From Deltaproteobacteria bacterium (GTDB lineage: Bacteria > Bdellovibrionota > FAC87 > UBA2466), in the NCBI GenBank assembly GCA_016196825.1, contig JACPWY010000073.1, forward strand, positions 1 to 55,254: a stretch of 55,254 bases of DNA. The letters are read 5' to 3'. Under the pieces are notes generated by a model that saw only the letters and a program-made list of their open reading frames with translations, had not been told where the DNA came from and searched no databases. The translations under genes were made by a program, and so were the position numbers. Each line of letters begins with the position of its first letter. The stretch's first letter is position 1. Of this stretch, positions 31,615-41,457 are shown piece after piece.

Positions 31615-33211
31615 GGTCTTACAAAACGCAGTGGTGATCGAGAGCCGCGATCTCACTGATGGAAACTACACCATCGGTCGAAGCTCGTCGAACGCGTTCT
31701 GCTTGAAGTCACCGCAGATCTCGAAGTCGCATGCCCTTTTGGTCGTGAAGGGGGGACGGGCCGCGATTTTAGATGTGGGTTCCTCAAACGGCGTGTTTGT
31801 GAATGGCATTTTGATCAAGAAGACCCGCATAGAGATGGGTGATGACATCGTGCTCGGTCCGTTTCGAATGCGGATCGTGCCGATGATCGACAGGGCCCAA
31901 CCGCCACCAGGCCGCGTGGAGCTTTCGCAGGTGGGCGGCGGAGCGGGCGGGGCAGTGGGCAACGCTGCCCGCAAGCTCGACTTCTCCGATCTCCCCGATG
32001 ACGTTCCTCAGACACTCACCCCGCAGGACAAGGTGCTTGCGGCGATGGACGAAAAGATATTGACCCCCTTCTACGCCACGATCGCTCGAGTCGATTGGCG
32101 AGTCGTGATGGCGACGATTGTGGGGGCCGCCTTGGTCGCGGCCGTTCTTCTTTCGGTGATCCCATTTGTGAATTGGGGGGAGAGGATCTTGGTCGGCGAG
32201 TCGATAGCCCGTGGCCAGACGGTGCTGCGCCAGATGGTGCGCGAGAATTTCCGGGTGGTCTCGAAGACCAATGATTCCACGCGGCTGACGGTGGAGTCGT
32301 ACGACAAAGAGCCAGGTGTTATCGGCGCCTATATCGCCGATCCCGCGACGCGGACTCTATTAGCCCCTTCCAAATACTACTCAAAGGCGATCAACGATCT
32401 GTACGTACTGCGGGCGATGGAAAAGTTGAATAATGGCGAAACCAAAGAGGGCGATCGCGAAGAGGTCGCGGTCGAGCGAGAAGACGGCACCTACATTCTC
32501 GCTCAGCCTCTCTATGTCTATTCATCCGAAACCAATCGATCGCTTGTGGGGGTCGCCATTTTGGAATTCGAGGTGCCGAACAACATCTATTCTACCTTCA
32601 CACCGGTTGCCGAGATGGTGTTGCTGGCGATCCTTCTAGGGCTTATGTCCTACTATCTGCTCGTGAAGATGTTCAGCTACCCGATCAGCCGAATGCTCGA
32701 TGGTCTGGATGCCGCTCTCAAAGGGGAGGGGGGCCAGGTCACGGCAGAGATGAAATTCCCGGAGCTCGAGGGGCTCGCCCAAAATATCAATTTTGCTCTG
32801 AGCCGAGTGAAGCAAGGAGATGGGGGAAGCGTTGGTCTCTCGTCTCCGAGTGATGATTCGCTCGATGACACGCTCCTGAAGGTGGTCGAGAACGTCGACA
32901 GTGCGTCGAGTGATGGGGTGTTGCTGCTAGACCTCGACAAGAAGGTGAGATTTGTCGGCCACGTGCTTGAGGATCTCCTCAGCATGCGGTCGCAATATGC
33001 TGTCGGGCAAAATATTAGCGAGGCCTGTCGCGACCAGAGCTTCTCGGGCACCGCGATCGATATGTGTGAGCGCATCGTGCAGAGTCTGGGCGAAAGCCAG
33101 ACCTCAAATCTTGATATTAACGGAACGAACCGGACCGTGGTGGGTGTGGCGGTGAGAAACACCAATGCAGAGATCCGATTCATTTTGATTTCGGTGAAGA
33201 TGAATGCTTAG
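31604..33211 (+). CDS. FHA-domain membrane sensor-like protein
   Basis: 535 residues; start overlaps the DUF192 end by 11 bases. An N-terminal FHA domain (about 20-90) has YTIGRSSSNAF, the phosphothreonine-binding ISKSHALLV and DVGSSNGVFVNG. After a linker come a TM (VMATIVGAALVAAVLLSVIP), an extracytoplasmic region of about 130 residues with cache-like look, a second TM (MVLLAILLGLMSYYLLVKMF), a HAMP-like stretch and a C-terminal PAS-like domain (DGVLLLDLDKKVRFVGH). No kinase or cyclase domain. The TAG stop takes its last base from the inserted MITE. Confidence 0.85.
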   Translation: MRVEVLQNAVVIESRDLTDGNYTIGRSSSNAFCLKSPQISKSHALLVVKGGRAAILDVGSSNGVFVNGILIKKTRIEMGDDIVLGPFRMRIVPMIDRAQPPPGRVELSQVGGGAGGAVGNAARKLDFSDLPDDVPQTLTPQDKVLAAMDEKILTPFYATIARVDWRVVMATIVGAALVAAVLLSVIPFVNWGERILVGESIARGQTVLRQMVRENFRVVSKTNDSTRLTVESYDKEPGVIGAYIADPATRTLLAPSKYYSKAINDLYVLRAMEKLNNGETKEGDREEVAVEREDGTYILAQPLYVYSSETNRSLVGVAILEFEVPNNIYSTFTPVAEMVLLAILLGLMSYYLLVKMFSYPISRMLDGLDAALKGEGGQVTAEMKFPELEGLAQNINFALSRVKQGDGGSVGLSSPSDDSLDDTLLKVVENVDSASSDGVLLLDLDKKVRFVGHVLEDLLSMRSQYAVGQNISEACRDQSFSGTAIDMCERIVQSLGESQTSNLDINGTNRTVVGVAVRNTNAEIRFILISVKMNA

Positions 33212-33354
33212 GGCTCATTACACAACCCCATTTCGACTGCGGCCGGCTGCAAAGGCCACTGGACTGCGTCCTCGGTCAAAAAGGTGCTCGACGGCCCTTC
33301 AGGCCGCCTCCGCGCCTTTTTGCCCTGCGTCGAAAGGGGTTGTGTAATGAGCCC
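33211..33354. mobile_element. MITE-like element with 19-bp terminal inverted repeats and TA flanks
   Basis: GGGCTCATTACACAACCCC at the left end and its exact reverse complement at the right end are each flanked by TA (33209-33210 and 33355-33356). The arms continue inward after one bulge with TTTCGAC/GTCGAAA, giving a long hairpin. Size 144 bp, no coding capacity. TA target duplication is characteristic of IS630/Tc1-mariner-type MITEs. It lies exactly between two FHA genes and overlaps both. Confidence 0.75.
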
Positions 33355-34354
33355 TAAGGTGATGCTCAAGTCGAGTACGACCCCGAGTATCCAGGTCCTC
33401 ACTGGGCCGGACAAGGGTTCCAGCATTCCGCTCTCGTCGCCCATCCTGACTATTGGGCGCAGCGACGACAACGACATCAAGGTGAGTAGCGATGGGGTGT
33501 CGAGAAACCACGCTAAGATCATCACCTCGGAGGAGGGCGTCTTAGTCAAAGACAACGGGAGCAAGAACGGCATCCTTGTGAACGGAAAAGCGCAGACGGA
33601 GATGGTCCTGCGGGATGGCGACGTGGTCCAGGTGGGCGACTTCGCGTTTCGTTATTCAAGTGTTGCGGTGGAGGAGGCTTCCCAAGGGGTGGAGAGTGTT
33701 GGTCCGGTGGAGGAGGCACCTCTTGACGGGGTTTCCCCCAAGCGGCGCCGCGCGTCTGGTCCCCCGAATAAGCGTGTTCTGCTCTACACGGCTCTCATCC
33801 TATTTTTGGGTGGGGCCTACTACTTGGCCCAGGGTGATGACAAAGGCAAGAAGCCCGCGGAAAGCCAAGAACTGAAGGCTGAAGTGAGCTCAGTGGCAGT
33901 GGCTCCGGTGATCGATGCGACGCCAAAATACAATCCGCCGCCCCTTTCGCCGGAGATGAAGCGGGCCGAGGAGGTGCTTTCGAAATTGGATTGGTCCGAC
34001 ACCTCTGTGAAAACTGCCGAGGACTATTTTCGTCGGGGGGCGAGGGAATACTCGAACCAGAATTACCACCGTGCCATCGAGGCCTTTCAGACAGCGCTTC
34101 AGATCGATAAGAATCATGTGGGTGCGAAGAAGTACCTCTCGTGGGCGGTGCAAGAGGCTGAGCTTGAGGCGCGTAAGAATCGCGACATCGGCATTCGGTA
34201 TTACGAATCGCTCCAGTATCAGCGCGCGATTCACCATTTTCACGAGGTCATCGCGTTGATGGCCCACCGTCCGCTCGATCCCATGGTCGCGCAGGCGGAA
34301 AAATACATTCAACTGGCCAAAAGGGCTCTGGAGGCGGCCGACTACTTTCCATGA
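33347..34354 (+). CDS. FHA- and TPR-domain protein
   Basis: 335 residues from ATG 33347, whose ATG is inside the right terminal repeat of the MITE; ATG 33362, outside the MITE and preceded by TAAGG, may be the original start. FHA domain (about 20-85): LTIGRSDDNDIKV, GVSRNHAKIITSEEG, DNGSKNGILVNGK. A TM at about 150 (VLLYTALILFLGGAYYLAQG) and then TPR-like repeats (AREYSNQNYHRAIEAFQTAL, GIRYYESLQYQRAIHHFHEV). Together: a membrane-bound scaffold recognising phosphothreonine on the cytoplasmic side. Confidence 0.85.
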   Translation: MSPKVMLKSSTTPSIQVLTGPDKGSSIPLSSPILTIGRSDDNDIKVSSDGVSRNHAKIITSEEGVLVKDNGSKNGILVNGKAQTEMVLRDGDVVQVGDFAFRYSSVAVEEASQGVESVGPVEEAPLDGVSPKRRRASGPPNKRVLLYTALILFLGGAYYLAQGDDKGKKPAESQELKAEVSSVAVAPVIDATPKYNPPPLSPEMKRAEEVLSKLDWSDTSVKTAEDYFRRGAREYSNQNYHRAIEAFQTALQIDKNHVGAKKYLSWAVQEAELEARKNRDIGIRYYESLQYQRAIHHFHEVIALMAHRPLDPMVAQAEKYIQLAKRALEAADYFP

Positions 34355-36456
34355 ACGTGAAGTTCAAAATATTGCTCAATGGCGAGGTCACCCAGGAGGT
34401 TCATTGGGAGGCCGGCGTGTACCGCGTGGGGCGATCGGAGTTTGGGGATCTCGTTCTCACCGATGACAGCGTGAGCCGCAGTCACCTCGAAATCCGAGTG
34501 ACCGAGGCCAGCGTGTACATCACCAGCATGACCTCCGCTGGCAAGGTGCGCGTGAATGGCGAGATCGTGGAGACCGCCGAGGTTAATGATGGCGACATAG
34601 TGCGCCTCGGCCGATATGAGCTTCTCGCCGTTTTTGGCGAGGCTATGGTTGGAGCGACCCAACAGAATCAAAGAGTCAGCGAAAACGACGTGCCTTCCGA
34701 GGCTCCCGCTGACGGCGACGCGCTGACGCCTGACGGCTGGAACAACGACGCTATAGCGGCGGAGGGCGGCCCGGAGTTTAAGATGCCCGAGGAATTGGAG
34801 CCTGCGCCTGAGAAAGCGGTGGGCAAGATTCGTCCGGCTGCCGATGGCACCTCCTTTAGGGTGGAGGGGACATCGGCACTTCGCACGGAGACGATGCTCG
34901 AGACTAAGCCCATCGTGGCGAAGATCCTCTTCAGCGAAGGGCCGCGCAAGGGGCAGGATCTCTTTATCGATGCCTATGAGGTGTCGCTCGGCCGAAGCAA
35001 GAAGGCTGATGTCTTTATCGATGATGAAAAGCTGTCACGCCTCCACGCCAAAATCACCCGTGTGAGCAACGGCTTTCGGCTCATCGATCTTTCGAGCCGT
35101 CACGGCACCTTCGTGAATGGCGTTCGGATTCTTGAACACCCGCTCGCAAGCTTCGACACGATCGAGATCGGCACCTCCAAGATCCAGTTTTTGATCCAGG
35201 ACGTGGCGGCGGCCAACTTTCAACGCGCAATCCAAGGCGCGAACGCCGTTGTGCCGCTGGCTGAGACCCGCACGATGCAGAAGGATTTTGTCGAGGCCCA
35301 CGAAGTGATTCCGCCGGTTGAGCTGGGGGTGCCACAACGTCCACCAGCCCCGCTCGCACCCCCGTCGCCGGGTCGCGTTCCCCTTCCCGAGCCCAAGCGG
35401 CCCAATCGCCTTCTTCTGACGGTGGCCGCAGTCGGAATGATTCTCATCGCCTTTGTGGTTCTGCTCCCGAATCCTAAGACCAAGAAGGAAGAGGCGCCGA
35501 AGGAGGAGAGAAAGACCGAGATCAAGTTGCCACCTTCCATACCGCGCGAATTTGCCGAGCTCTCTCCTGAGAATCAACGCGCGGTAGAGGGGTATTACAA
35601 CTCAGCCATCGCGGCGGGTGACAAATCGAATTGGGAAGACGCTCTCTGGAACTTGAAGAAGATGCGAGACCTTGTTCCTTTTTACAAGCAGTCTATCGAG
35701 CTCAACGACACCTACGCGCGTCGCCTGAAGGAGAAGCAGCTCGAGGAGACCCAGAAGAAGGCGTCGCAGAATGAGCAGGCCGATCTCGCCAACTACCTCA
35801 AAGAGGGCATTGAGTATCTAAAAGAGGGAAATTTCGACTTGGCTGCCGACGCCTTCAACCAGGCGATCACGCTCGACCCGACCAACGCCACCGCCAAAAA
35901 TGGGATTCGGGCTGCCGAGTACAAGATCAAGGATCTGGAACAGGTTCCCCCTGAAAAGGAGCCCGAGATTGAGAAGAAAAAGGCCGTGGCCGATATCTTC
36001 CAGACAGCACTCAATGCTCTTCAGAATAAGAGCTACCAAGAGGCTATCGATGCGGGAGAGAAGATCCGCACGATCGAGCTCAAGGGGGATTCCAAGTACC
36101 TGAACGAGGCCAAGATCATCATCGATAAGGCGAAGCTTTTGCAAAAGGAGGAGTTCGAGCCCTTCCTCGTGCAGGCCAAGGAGAAATTCGCCGAGGGAGA
36201 CTACAATGCGAGTCGCGATCTATGCGATGAGATGCTCAAGCGCGACCCGGCTTATGAAGAGGCGAAGGAGTGCTCAATCCGCGCCAAGAAGCAGCTCAAT
36301 CGATTGGCCAAGGAAAATTACACGACTGGCTACGTGCTTGAGAGCATGAACCGAATCGAGGAGGCGAAGCAGTACTGGAACCGAGCGAAAAATTTTGTGA
36401 GGCCCGGAGATCCCTATTTCGACAAGGTGATGAAGAAACTCGATGACTACAACTAA
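34351..36456 (+). CDS. Double-FHA, TPR-repeat membrane protein
   Basis: 701 residues; ATGA overlap with the previous gene. The first FHA (about 20-95) has YRVGRSEFGDLVL and DSVSRSHLEIRV; the second (about 200-275) has VSLGRSKKADVFIDDEKLSR, LHAKI and DLSSRHGTFVNGVRI, with all key residues. A Pro-rich linker and one TM (LLLTVAAVGMILIAFVVLLP) lead to a large Lys/Glu-rich region with TPRs (GIEYLKEGNFDLAADAFNQA, GDYNASRDLCDEMLKRDPAY). Likely assembles a phospho-dependent complex. No Ser/Thr kinase is in the window, so its partner must be encoded elsewhere. Confidence 0.88.
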   Translation: MNVKFKILLNGEVTQEVHWEAGVYRVGRSEFGDLVLTDDSVSRSHLEIRVTEASVYITSMTSAGKVRVNGEIVETAEVNDGDIVRLGRYELLAVFGEAMVGATQQNQRVSENDVPSEAPADGDALTPDGWNNDAIAAEGGPEFKMPEELEPAPEKAVGKIRPAADGTSFRVEGTSALRTETMLETKPIVAKILFSEGPRKGQDLFIDAYEVSLGRSKKADVFIDDEKLSRLHAKITRVSNGFRLIDLSSRHGTFVNGVRILEHPLASFDTIEIGTSKIQFLIQDVAAANFQRAIQGANAVVPLAETRTMQKDFVEAHEVIPPVELGVPQRPPAPLAPPSPGRVPLPEPKRPNRLLLTVAAVGMILIAFVVLLPNPKTKKEEAPKEERKTEIKLPPSIPREFAELSPENQRAVEGYYNSAIAAGDKSNWEDALWNLKKMRDLVPFYKQSIELNDTYARRLKEKQLEETQKKASQNEQADLANYLKEGIEYLKEGNFDLAADAFNQAITLDPTNATAKNGIRAAEYKIKDLEQVPPEKEPEIEKKKAVADIFQTALNALQNKSYQEAIDAGEKIRTIELKGDSKYLNEAKIIIDKAKLLQKEEFEPFLVQAKEKFAEGDYNASRDLCDEMLKRDPAYEEAKECSIRAKKQLNRLAKENYTTGYVLESMNRIEEAKQYWNRAKNFVRPGDPYFDKVMKKLDDYN

Positions 36457-37177
36457 GCGATATGTTGCGGCCGTGGTTTGGGTGGCGCTGATATTCAGTG
36501 CGTCCGCGCGGGCGATTCCCCAGCAGGTGCTGAGTGTCGACGTGGGTTTCGGATTGCCAGAGCTCTATACGGCCTCGGTGAACATGCAGCTGTGGCGTCG
36601 ATGGCAGGTGGGGCTGGGGTATGGCTATCTGCCAAGCTTCGGGGCGATGGCGACCGGCATGGATCTGCCGCCGATGTCCGCAACCGAGCCCACGACAGGT
36701 TTAGAGGTCCTCTTTTACCCTCACGCCACTGGTTCGGTGTCCTGGTTTAATCCGTTTGTTCGGTTCTTTCCAACAAGAGACAATTTCTATTTTCAGCTGA
36801 GCTATTTTTACTATGCAGCGACCATTGCCATCACCTCCCGAATTGAGGATGCGAACTCTCAGCTGCTGACCAGTGATGGGCTCAAGGGAAGCATCACGAT
36901 TCGCCAGTTCATCCCGACTCTGAGCATCGGCTACATCTTTGGCAATGCGCTCTACTTCTTCAACATGAACATGGGCTATTCCTTCATTGGAGCGACTACA
37001 ACAACAGCCGACCTGACGGGATCCTTTGGCATTTTGGGCGACATTCCGGCGAGCGTTCTTACGCCGATCGAGGATGGGCTCTCGAGCGCCGTAAACACGG
37101 CCGCTGATGCTCCCAAGAGCATTGTTGCCAACTGGCCGTTCCCCTCCATTTACTTTTCCTTTGGATTCTTTTTCTGA
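36443..37177 (+). CDS. Outer-membrane beta-barrel protein
   Basis: 244 residues, start overlapping the FHA/TPR gene by 14 bases. Signal peptide (YVAAVVWVALIFSASARA), then alternating strands with aromatic girdles (WQVGLGYGYLPSF, FYFQLSYFYYAATIAITSRI, TLSIGYIFGNALYFFNMNMG) and a C-terminal strand ending IYFSFGFFF, the Phe-terminal signal for BAM. About 10-12 strands. Not assigned to a family. In the middle of the FHA operon it may be the outer-membrane end of the same complex. Confidence 0.75.
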   Translation: MTTTKRYVAAVVWVALIFSASARAIPQQVLSVDVGFGLPELYTASVNMQLWRRWQVGLGYGYLPSFGAMATGMDLPPMSATEPTTGLEVLFYPHATGSVSWFNPFVRFFPTRDNFYFQLSYFYYAATIAITSRIEDANSQLLTSDGLKGSITIRQFIPTLSIGYIFGNALYFFNMNMGYSFIGATTTTADLTGSFGILGDIPASVLTPIEDGLSSAVNTAADAPKSIVANWPFPSIYFSFGFFF

Positions 37178-39783
37178 TGAAAACCATTCTTCTTCTGCTG
37201 ACGCTTTTGGCGTGGGCTCCCGATCACGGGAAGAGGATTGATTCCCGGGATGAATCCTGGGGGCCGGGCTTTGACTATGCCATCGGCGGACCGGTCCATA
37301 TCAAGGCAGTCGGGAAGTTACAGCTTGGAACGGAGAGCGAGCCAGGAGCGACGGTGGGTCTGCGTGATGAGGTTATTTTTCTCTCGGACGGGAAGAAAAC
37401 TCACGTGCCGCAGGAAATGGACCTCGAAATGTTCGATCGTCTTCTCGGCGGATCTGAGGGAAGCGAGGTCATTCTCGTCTTGCGAAAGCCTACTAGGGTG
37501 AAAGGCCGGTGGGTTGATAAATTTGTTTCCCTTAAGCGAACCGTGGCGAGAGGGGGGCGGTTTTATCCGGATCTCGAGGTGATCCAAGCCTCTCATGTCA
37601 CCATTACGAAGATCCATGTCGGCTCGGATGCCTCAAAAAACGCAGCGCTCAGGGAGGGAATGAAAATTGTCTCGGCCGGTCGAAGTGAAAAATCGCTTCA
37701 CGCCCTCACGGGAGAGGGAGCAGAACGAGTGGCTAGCCAGTTTTTGCATGGGAGTCCAAACGCTTCCTTTGTGGTTGTGCTAGAAAAGGGAAAGCCCATC
37801 GTCCTTCACCATTCGCAGAATTCGGCCAGTGACCGTGTGGAGCTCTTGCCCCCTCCGCCTCCGCCGATAGACGCGGAATATTCCATACCTGCGGTGGAAG
37901 ATGAAAGAGGTTGCAATATCCGAGCGATGGAACAGCTGATCAAGAATCTCACCGAGGGGATTCAAAAGGGAGAAATGGTGTCGCGCCCCCTGGATGATAG
38001 ATTCTCGGAAGAGTTTCACCGCCGATTTCTCGATGCGAACGATCCCGAACACTTAATTTTCCAGGCCGGGGACATTCAAGGCTTTGCTGAGCACGAACTT
38101 CGCCACGATGATGATTTCAAGGAGGGGATTCCTTGGTATCCGTTTCGTGTGCAGACTGTCCTTCTTGAGCGGCTGAGCGCGCGGCTGAAATGGGTTGACG
38201 AGGTTTTGGCAATGCCGCCCGATCTCAAGTCGGCTGAGGTTTACCACGCCGATCGGGAGACGGCGAAACACCCCGAAACGGCGGAGGCCGCAAAGGTTTT
38301 GTGGTCTGGCAAAGTGAAACGAGAAAGGCTGAGACTGATAGCCGAAGGCATGAGTGCAGAGGAGGCGTCGACTCATCTCAGAGAAAAGTATCACCGGTTA
38401 ATGAGCCTGCACGAGCATCGCTGCACCGGCCGTCTTCTCGGCCGTTACCTCGACACCTATGCGGCCCAATTCGGACCATTCACCCGGTACTATCTTCCTG
38501 CCGAAGCTTCGAGAAAAACGGCCGATCTGGGGGCTGAGGGGTGCGGCTTCGGCTTCGTGATTGGTCCGGTGGACGAGCACGTCATGGTGCGCGAGATCTT
38601 CGCGGGTTCTCCGGCGGATAAGGCTGGGATTCGAGTGGGGGATGAGATCGTCGAGGTGGGGAGAAGTCACTACGAAAAGATAGGAGTTGAGGAATTTGGC
38701 GTTGAGCGGCTGATGGACCACATCCCGGGCGAATGCGACGCCAAACGCCACCTGGTTTTGAAGCGCAAAGGCGGAGCAAAGCCCGTGGCCGTGGATGTCG
38801 TGCTCAAGAGTTTTCCCACAGAGCGAATGAAGGCAACGGCACGGGCCTACTCGCTCGATGGAAAGAAGGTCGGTGTGCTTAGGGCACCCATCTTCTATTC
38901 AGGTCGCTTTGGAGAGTCGTCGATTTCAATCGACATGGAGGCCCTTCTGGCCGGGGAATTGAGCGATATTGATGTTGTGGTGCTCGACCTGAGAGGGAAT
39001 CCCGGCGGTTATCTGAGCGAATCCGTCGCGGTGGCCGAGCTATTTTTGGGCAAACAGCCCATCGTTCTGGTGAAAGGGAAAGGGCCAGGGTTTGAGGTGC
39101 ATACTTCGAGGAGGAAGAGCCCGGCCTACAAAGGGCCTCTCATCGTATGGACAGATCGAGACACGGCCAGCGCCTCCGAGATTGTGGCGGCGGCCATCCA
39201 GGACAACGGGCGCGGTGTGGTCATTGGCGACGAGAAGACAGTGGGGAAGGCTCATGTTCAGCCGATCGCCGGAGTGAGTGGTGGCGCGTTTGGACAGGAT
39301 CCTTATGGGAGCTACAAGTATTCAGGGGAAGCTTATTTCCGAGCTAATGGTCTTTCGCCTCTACGCGAAGGGGTGAAACCCCAAATCCACTTCCCGATGT
39401 CGACGCCCCGAAACGGGCGGTTCGAGCAGGAGCTCGCGAAAATGCCCCCGCTCCCCACACTCCCGTCTTCTCTTGAGAAGGGGGTAGTCGCGGCCTACAA
39501 AGGACTCTCAGAGGTTGCTCGAAAACACGAAACCCGTGTCGCACTCGATGAAGCGCTCATCAAACTCAAACGTGTTCTCGCCGACAGACAGGTCGCCGAT
39601 GTCCTCACAGCCGAAAAGTATTCCCTGGAGCTTTTTGAAAAAGAAATTGCCACGCAACGGGCTCTCGACACGTTGAAAGCTACAACCGTTCCCGGGCTCA
39701 ACTCCGACCTGAATAAGACTCCGTATGGCCGCGAAATCCTCAAAATCGCCGCCGATTTTGCGGCGACTAACCCGAAGCGCTGA
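37177..39783 (+). CDS. Tail-specific (C-terminal-processing) protease, Prc-like, family S41
   Basis: 868 residues; the start overlaps the previous stop (TGATG). Signal-like N-terminus KTILLLLTLLAWAPDHG. A PDZ-like region at about 30-220 is followed by the Prc N-terminal domain (PLDDRFSEEFHRRFLDANDP), a second PDZ (VMVREIFAGSPADKAGIRVG, GDEIVEVG) and the S41 core: VVLDLRGNPGGYLSESVAVA, nucleophile Ser665 in RDTASASEIVAAA, and Lys691 in DEKTVGKAHVQP. It acts in the periplasm on the C-termini of proteins. The extra N-terminal PDZ-like part makes it longer than E. coli Prc (about 680 aa). Last gene of the FHA run. Confidence 0.88.
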   Translation: MKTILLLLTLLAWAPDHGKRIDSRDESWGPGFDYAIGGPVHIKAVGKLQLGTESEPGATVGLRDEVIFLSDGKKTHVPQEMDLEMFDRLLGGSEGSEVILVLRKPTRVKGRWVDKFVSLKRTVARGGRFYPDLEVIQASHVTITKIHVGSDASKNAALREGMKIVSAGRSEKSLHALTGEGAERVASQFLHGSPNASFVVVLEKGKPIVLHHSQNSASDRVELLPPPPPPIDAEYSIPAVEDERGCNIRAMEQLIKNLTEGIQKGEMVSRPLDDRFSEEFHRRFLDANDPEHLIFQAGDIQGFAEHELRHDDDFKEGIPWYPFRVQTVLLERLSARLKWVDEVLAMPPDLKSAEVYHADRETAKHPETAEAAKVLWSGKVKRERLRLIAEGMSAEEASTHLREKYHRLMSLHEHRCTGRLLGRYLDTYAAQFGPFTRYYLPAEASRKTADLGAEGCGFGFVIGPVDEHVMVREIFAGSPADKAGIRVGDEIVEVGRSHYEKIGVEEFGVERLMDHIPGECDAKRHLVLKRKGGAKPVAVDVVLKSFPTERMKATARAYSLDGKKVGVLRAPIFYSGRFGESSISIDMEALLAGELSDIDVVVLDLRGNPGGYLSESVAVAELFLGKQPIVLVKGKGPGFEVHTSRRKSPAYKGPLIVWTDRDTASASEIVAAAIQDNGRGVVIGDEKTVGKAHVQPIAGVSGGAFGQDPYGSYKYSGEAYFRANGLSPLREGVKPQIHFPMSTPRNGRFEQELAKMPPLPTLPSSLEKGVVAAYKGLSEVARKHETRVALDEALIKLKRVLADRQVADVLTAEKYSLELFEKEIATQRALDTLKATTVPGLNSDLNKTPYGREILKIAADFAATNPKR

Positions 39784-39875
39784 CCCGACCCATACGAGGA
39801 TGTTCACGTTCAGGTCTAAGCATACGTGTACGTAGCGCTGAGTATTACCTATGACCTCATTAGAAAACGGTGTCG

Positions 39876-41321
39876 TCAGTCGAGAGCGACCCAGACCGAT
39901 TTTACCTGCGTGTAGAGCTCGAGCGCGTATTTGCCGAGCTCGCGGCCGAAGCCGCTCTGTTTGAATCCGCCAAAGGGAGAGGCGGCGTCGAAGCAGTTGT
40001 AGCAGTTGACCCAGATCGTACCGGCCTTGATGTCGCGGGCGAGGCGGTGGGCCTTGCCGATGTCGCGCGTCCAAATGCCGGCCGAGAGACCGTACACGGT
40101 GTTGTTCGCTCGTTTTACCAAGTCATCGGTGTCTTTGAACGACATTGCGCACACAACCGGTCCAAAGATCTCTTCTTGGGCGATCCTCATCTCATCCTTC
40201 ACGTTCGAGAAAACGGTCGGCTTAATGAAGTAACCCTTGTTCGCCGCCGGCGCTCCACCGGTGACGACCTTGGCACCTTGTTGCTTGCCAGTTTCGATAT
40301 AGCCCAAGATCTTGCGAAATTGCTCTTCCGAGACCTGAGCGCCCATCTGGGTTTTCGGGTCGAGCGGATTGCCGACGACCAGTTTCTCCACACTCGCCTG
40401 CAGCTTCGAAAGGAGCTGATCGTGGATCTTCTCTTCGACGAAAAGTCGAGAGCCCGCGCAGCAGACCTCGCCCTGGTTGAAAAAGATGCCGCGCATGATG
40501 CCGTTCACAGCCGCATCCAGATCGGAATCGGCGAAGATGATGTTGGGCGCCTTGCCACCTAGCTCAAGCGACACGCGCTTCAAGTTGGTCTGGGCCGCCA
40601 TCTCCATGACGATCTTTCCCACCTCCGTCGAGCCGGTGAAGGCCACCTTATCGACATCCGGGTGGCGCGCAATCGCCGCGCCCGCGGTCGGGCCAAAGCC
40701 CGGGAGCATATTGAGAACGCCAGCGGGAAGGCCGGCCTCTTGGAAAACTTCAGCGAGGCGCAACGCCGTGAGCGGGGTCTGCTCGGCGGGCTTCATCACC
40801 ACGGTACAGCCGGTCGAGAGCGCTGGGCCCAATTTCCACGCCGCCATGAGGAGTGGAAAGTTCCACGGGATGATTTGCCCAACCACGCCGGCCGGCTCCC
40901 TCACCGTGTAATTAAAAAAGTTACCGTCCACGGGAATAGTATCGCCGTGAATCTTGTCGGCGAGCCCGGCGTAATATTCCAAACACTGAATGGAGAGCGG
41001 GAGGTCGACGTTCTTCGTCTCGCCAATGGGCTTACCGTTATTCAGGGTCTCAAGCTCCGCGAACTCATCCTTATACTTGTCGAGGAGGTTGGCAGCCTTC
41101 ATCATAATGCGGCCGCGATCGCGCGCCGACATCGTGTGCCACGGGCCACTCTCAAACGCTCGACGGGCTGCACGCACCGCAACATCCACATCGGCCTTAT
41201 CGGCCTCGGCGACATCGGTCAGCTTCGCCTCGGTGGCGGGGTTAATCAAATCAAAGCGCTTCCCGCTCTGTGCGTCGACCCATTCATTATTGATAAAAAG
41301 CTTGCCTGGCTTCACGGTCAT
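39876..41321 (-). CDS. NAD(P)-dependent aldehyde dehydrogenase
   Basis: 481 residues, full length. [20 protein letters not shown] start, NAD-binding [29 protein letters not shown], catalytic Glu in [12 protein letters not shown] and catalytic Cys in [16 protein letters not shown], and the C-terminal [19 protein letters not shown]. The sequence falls in the ALDH1/2 group (retinal, acetaldehyde, betaine aldehyde types). No operon partner and no specific substrate can be told from context. Convergent with the protease gene; the 92-bp gap has no clear terminator. Confidence 0.95.
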   Translation of the reverse strand: MTVKPGKLFINNEWVDAQSGKRFDLINPATEAKLTDVAEADKADVDVAVRAARRAFESGPWHTMSARDRGRIMMKAANLLDKYKDEFAELETLNNGKPIGETKNVDLPLSIQCLEYYAGLADKIHGDTIPVDGNFFNYTVREPAGVVGQIIPWNFPLLMAAWKLGPALSTGCTVVMKPAEQTPLTALRLAEVFQEAGLPAGVLNMLPGFGPTAGAAIARHPDVDKVAFTGSTEVGKIVMEMAAQTNLKRVSLELGGKAPNIIFADSDLDAAVNGIMRGIFFNQGEVCCAGSRLFVEEKIHDQLLSKLQASVEKLVVGNPLDPKTQMGAQVSEEQFRKILGYIETGKQQGAKVVTGGAPAANKGYFIKPTVFSNVKDEMRIAQEEIFGPVVCAMSFKDTDDLVKRANNTVYGLSAGIWTRDIGKAHRLARDIKAGTIWVNCYNCFDAASPFGGFKQSGFGRELGKYALELYTQVKSVWVALD

Positions 41322-41457
41322 TCCAAACCCCCTAGTAAAAGATTAGCGCAGTTAGAATTGGCCCCCGTGGCGGGCCTTGTCAAGACACCCGAGACAGCTG
41401 CTAACACATGATGCAATGCGGAATTGTGGATCGCGCGGGACAGGGTAATCTGAAAGA

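Noticed and set aside
34668..35577. Minus-strand frames opposite the double-FHA protein
   Set aside because: Shadows of a gene with complete FHA motifs.
39870..41411. Two long plus-strand frames opposite the aldehyde dehydrogenase
   Set aside because: Both are antisense shadows of a complete, clearly recognised gene.
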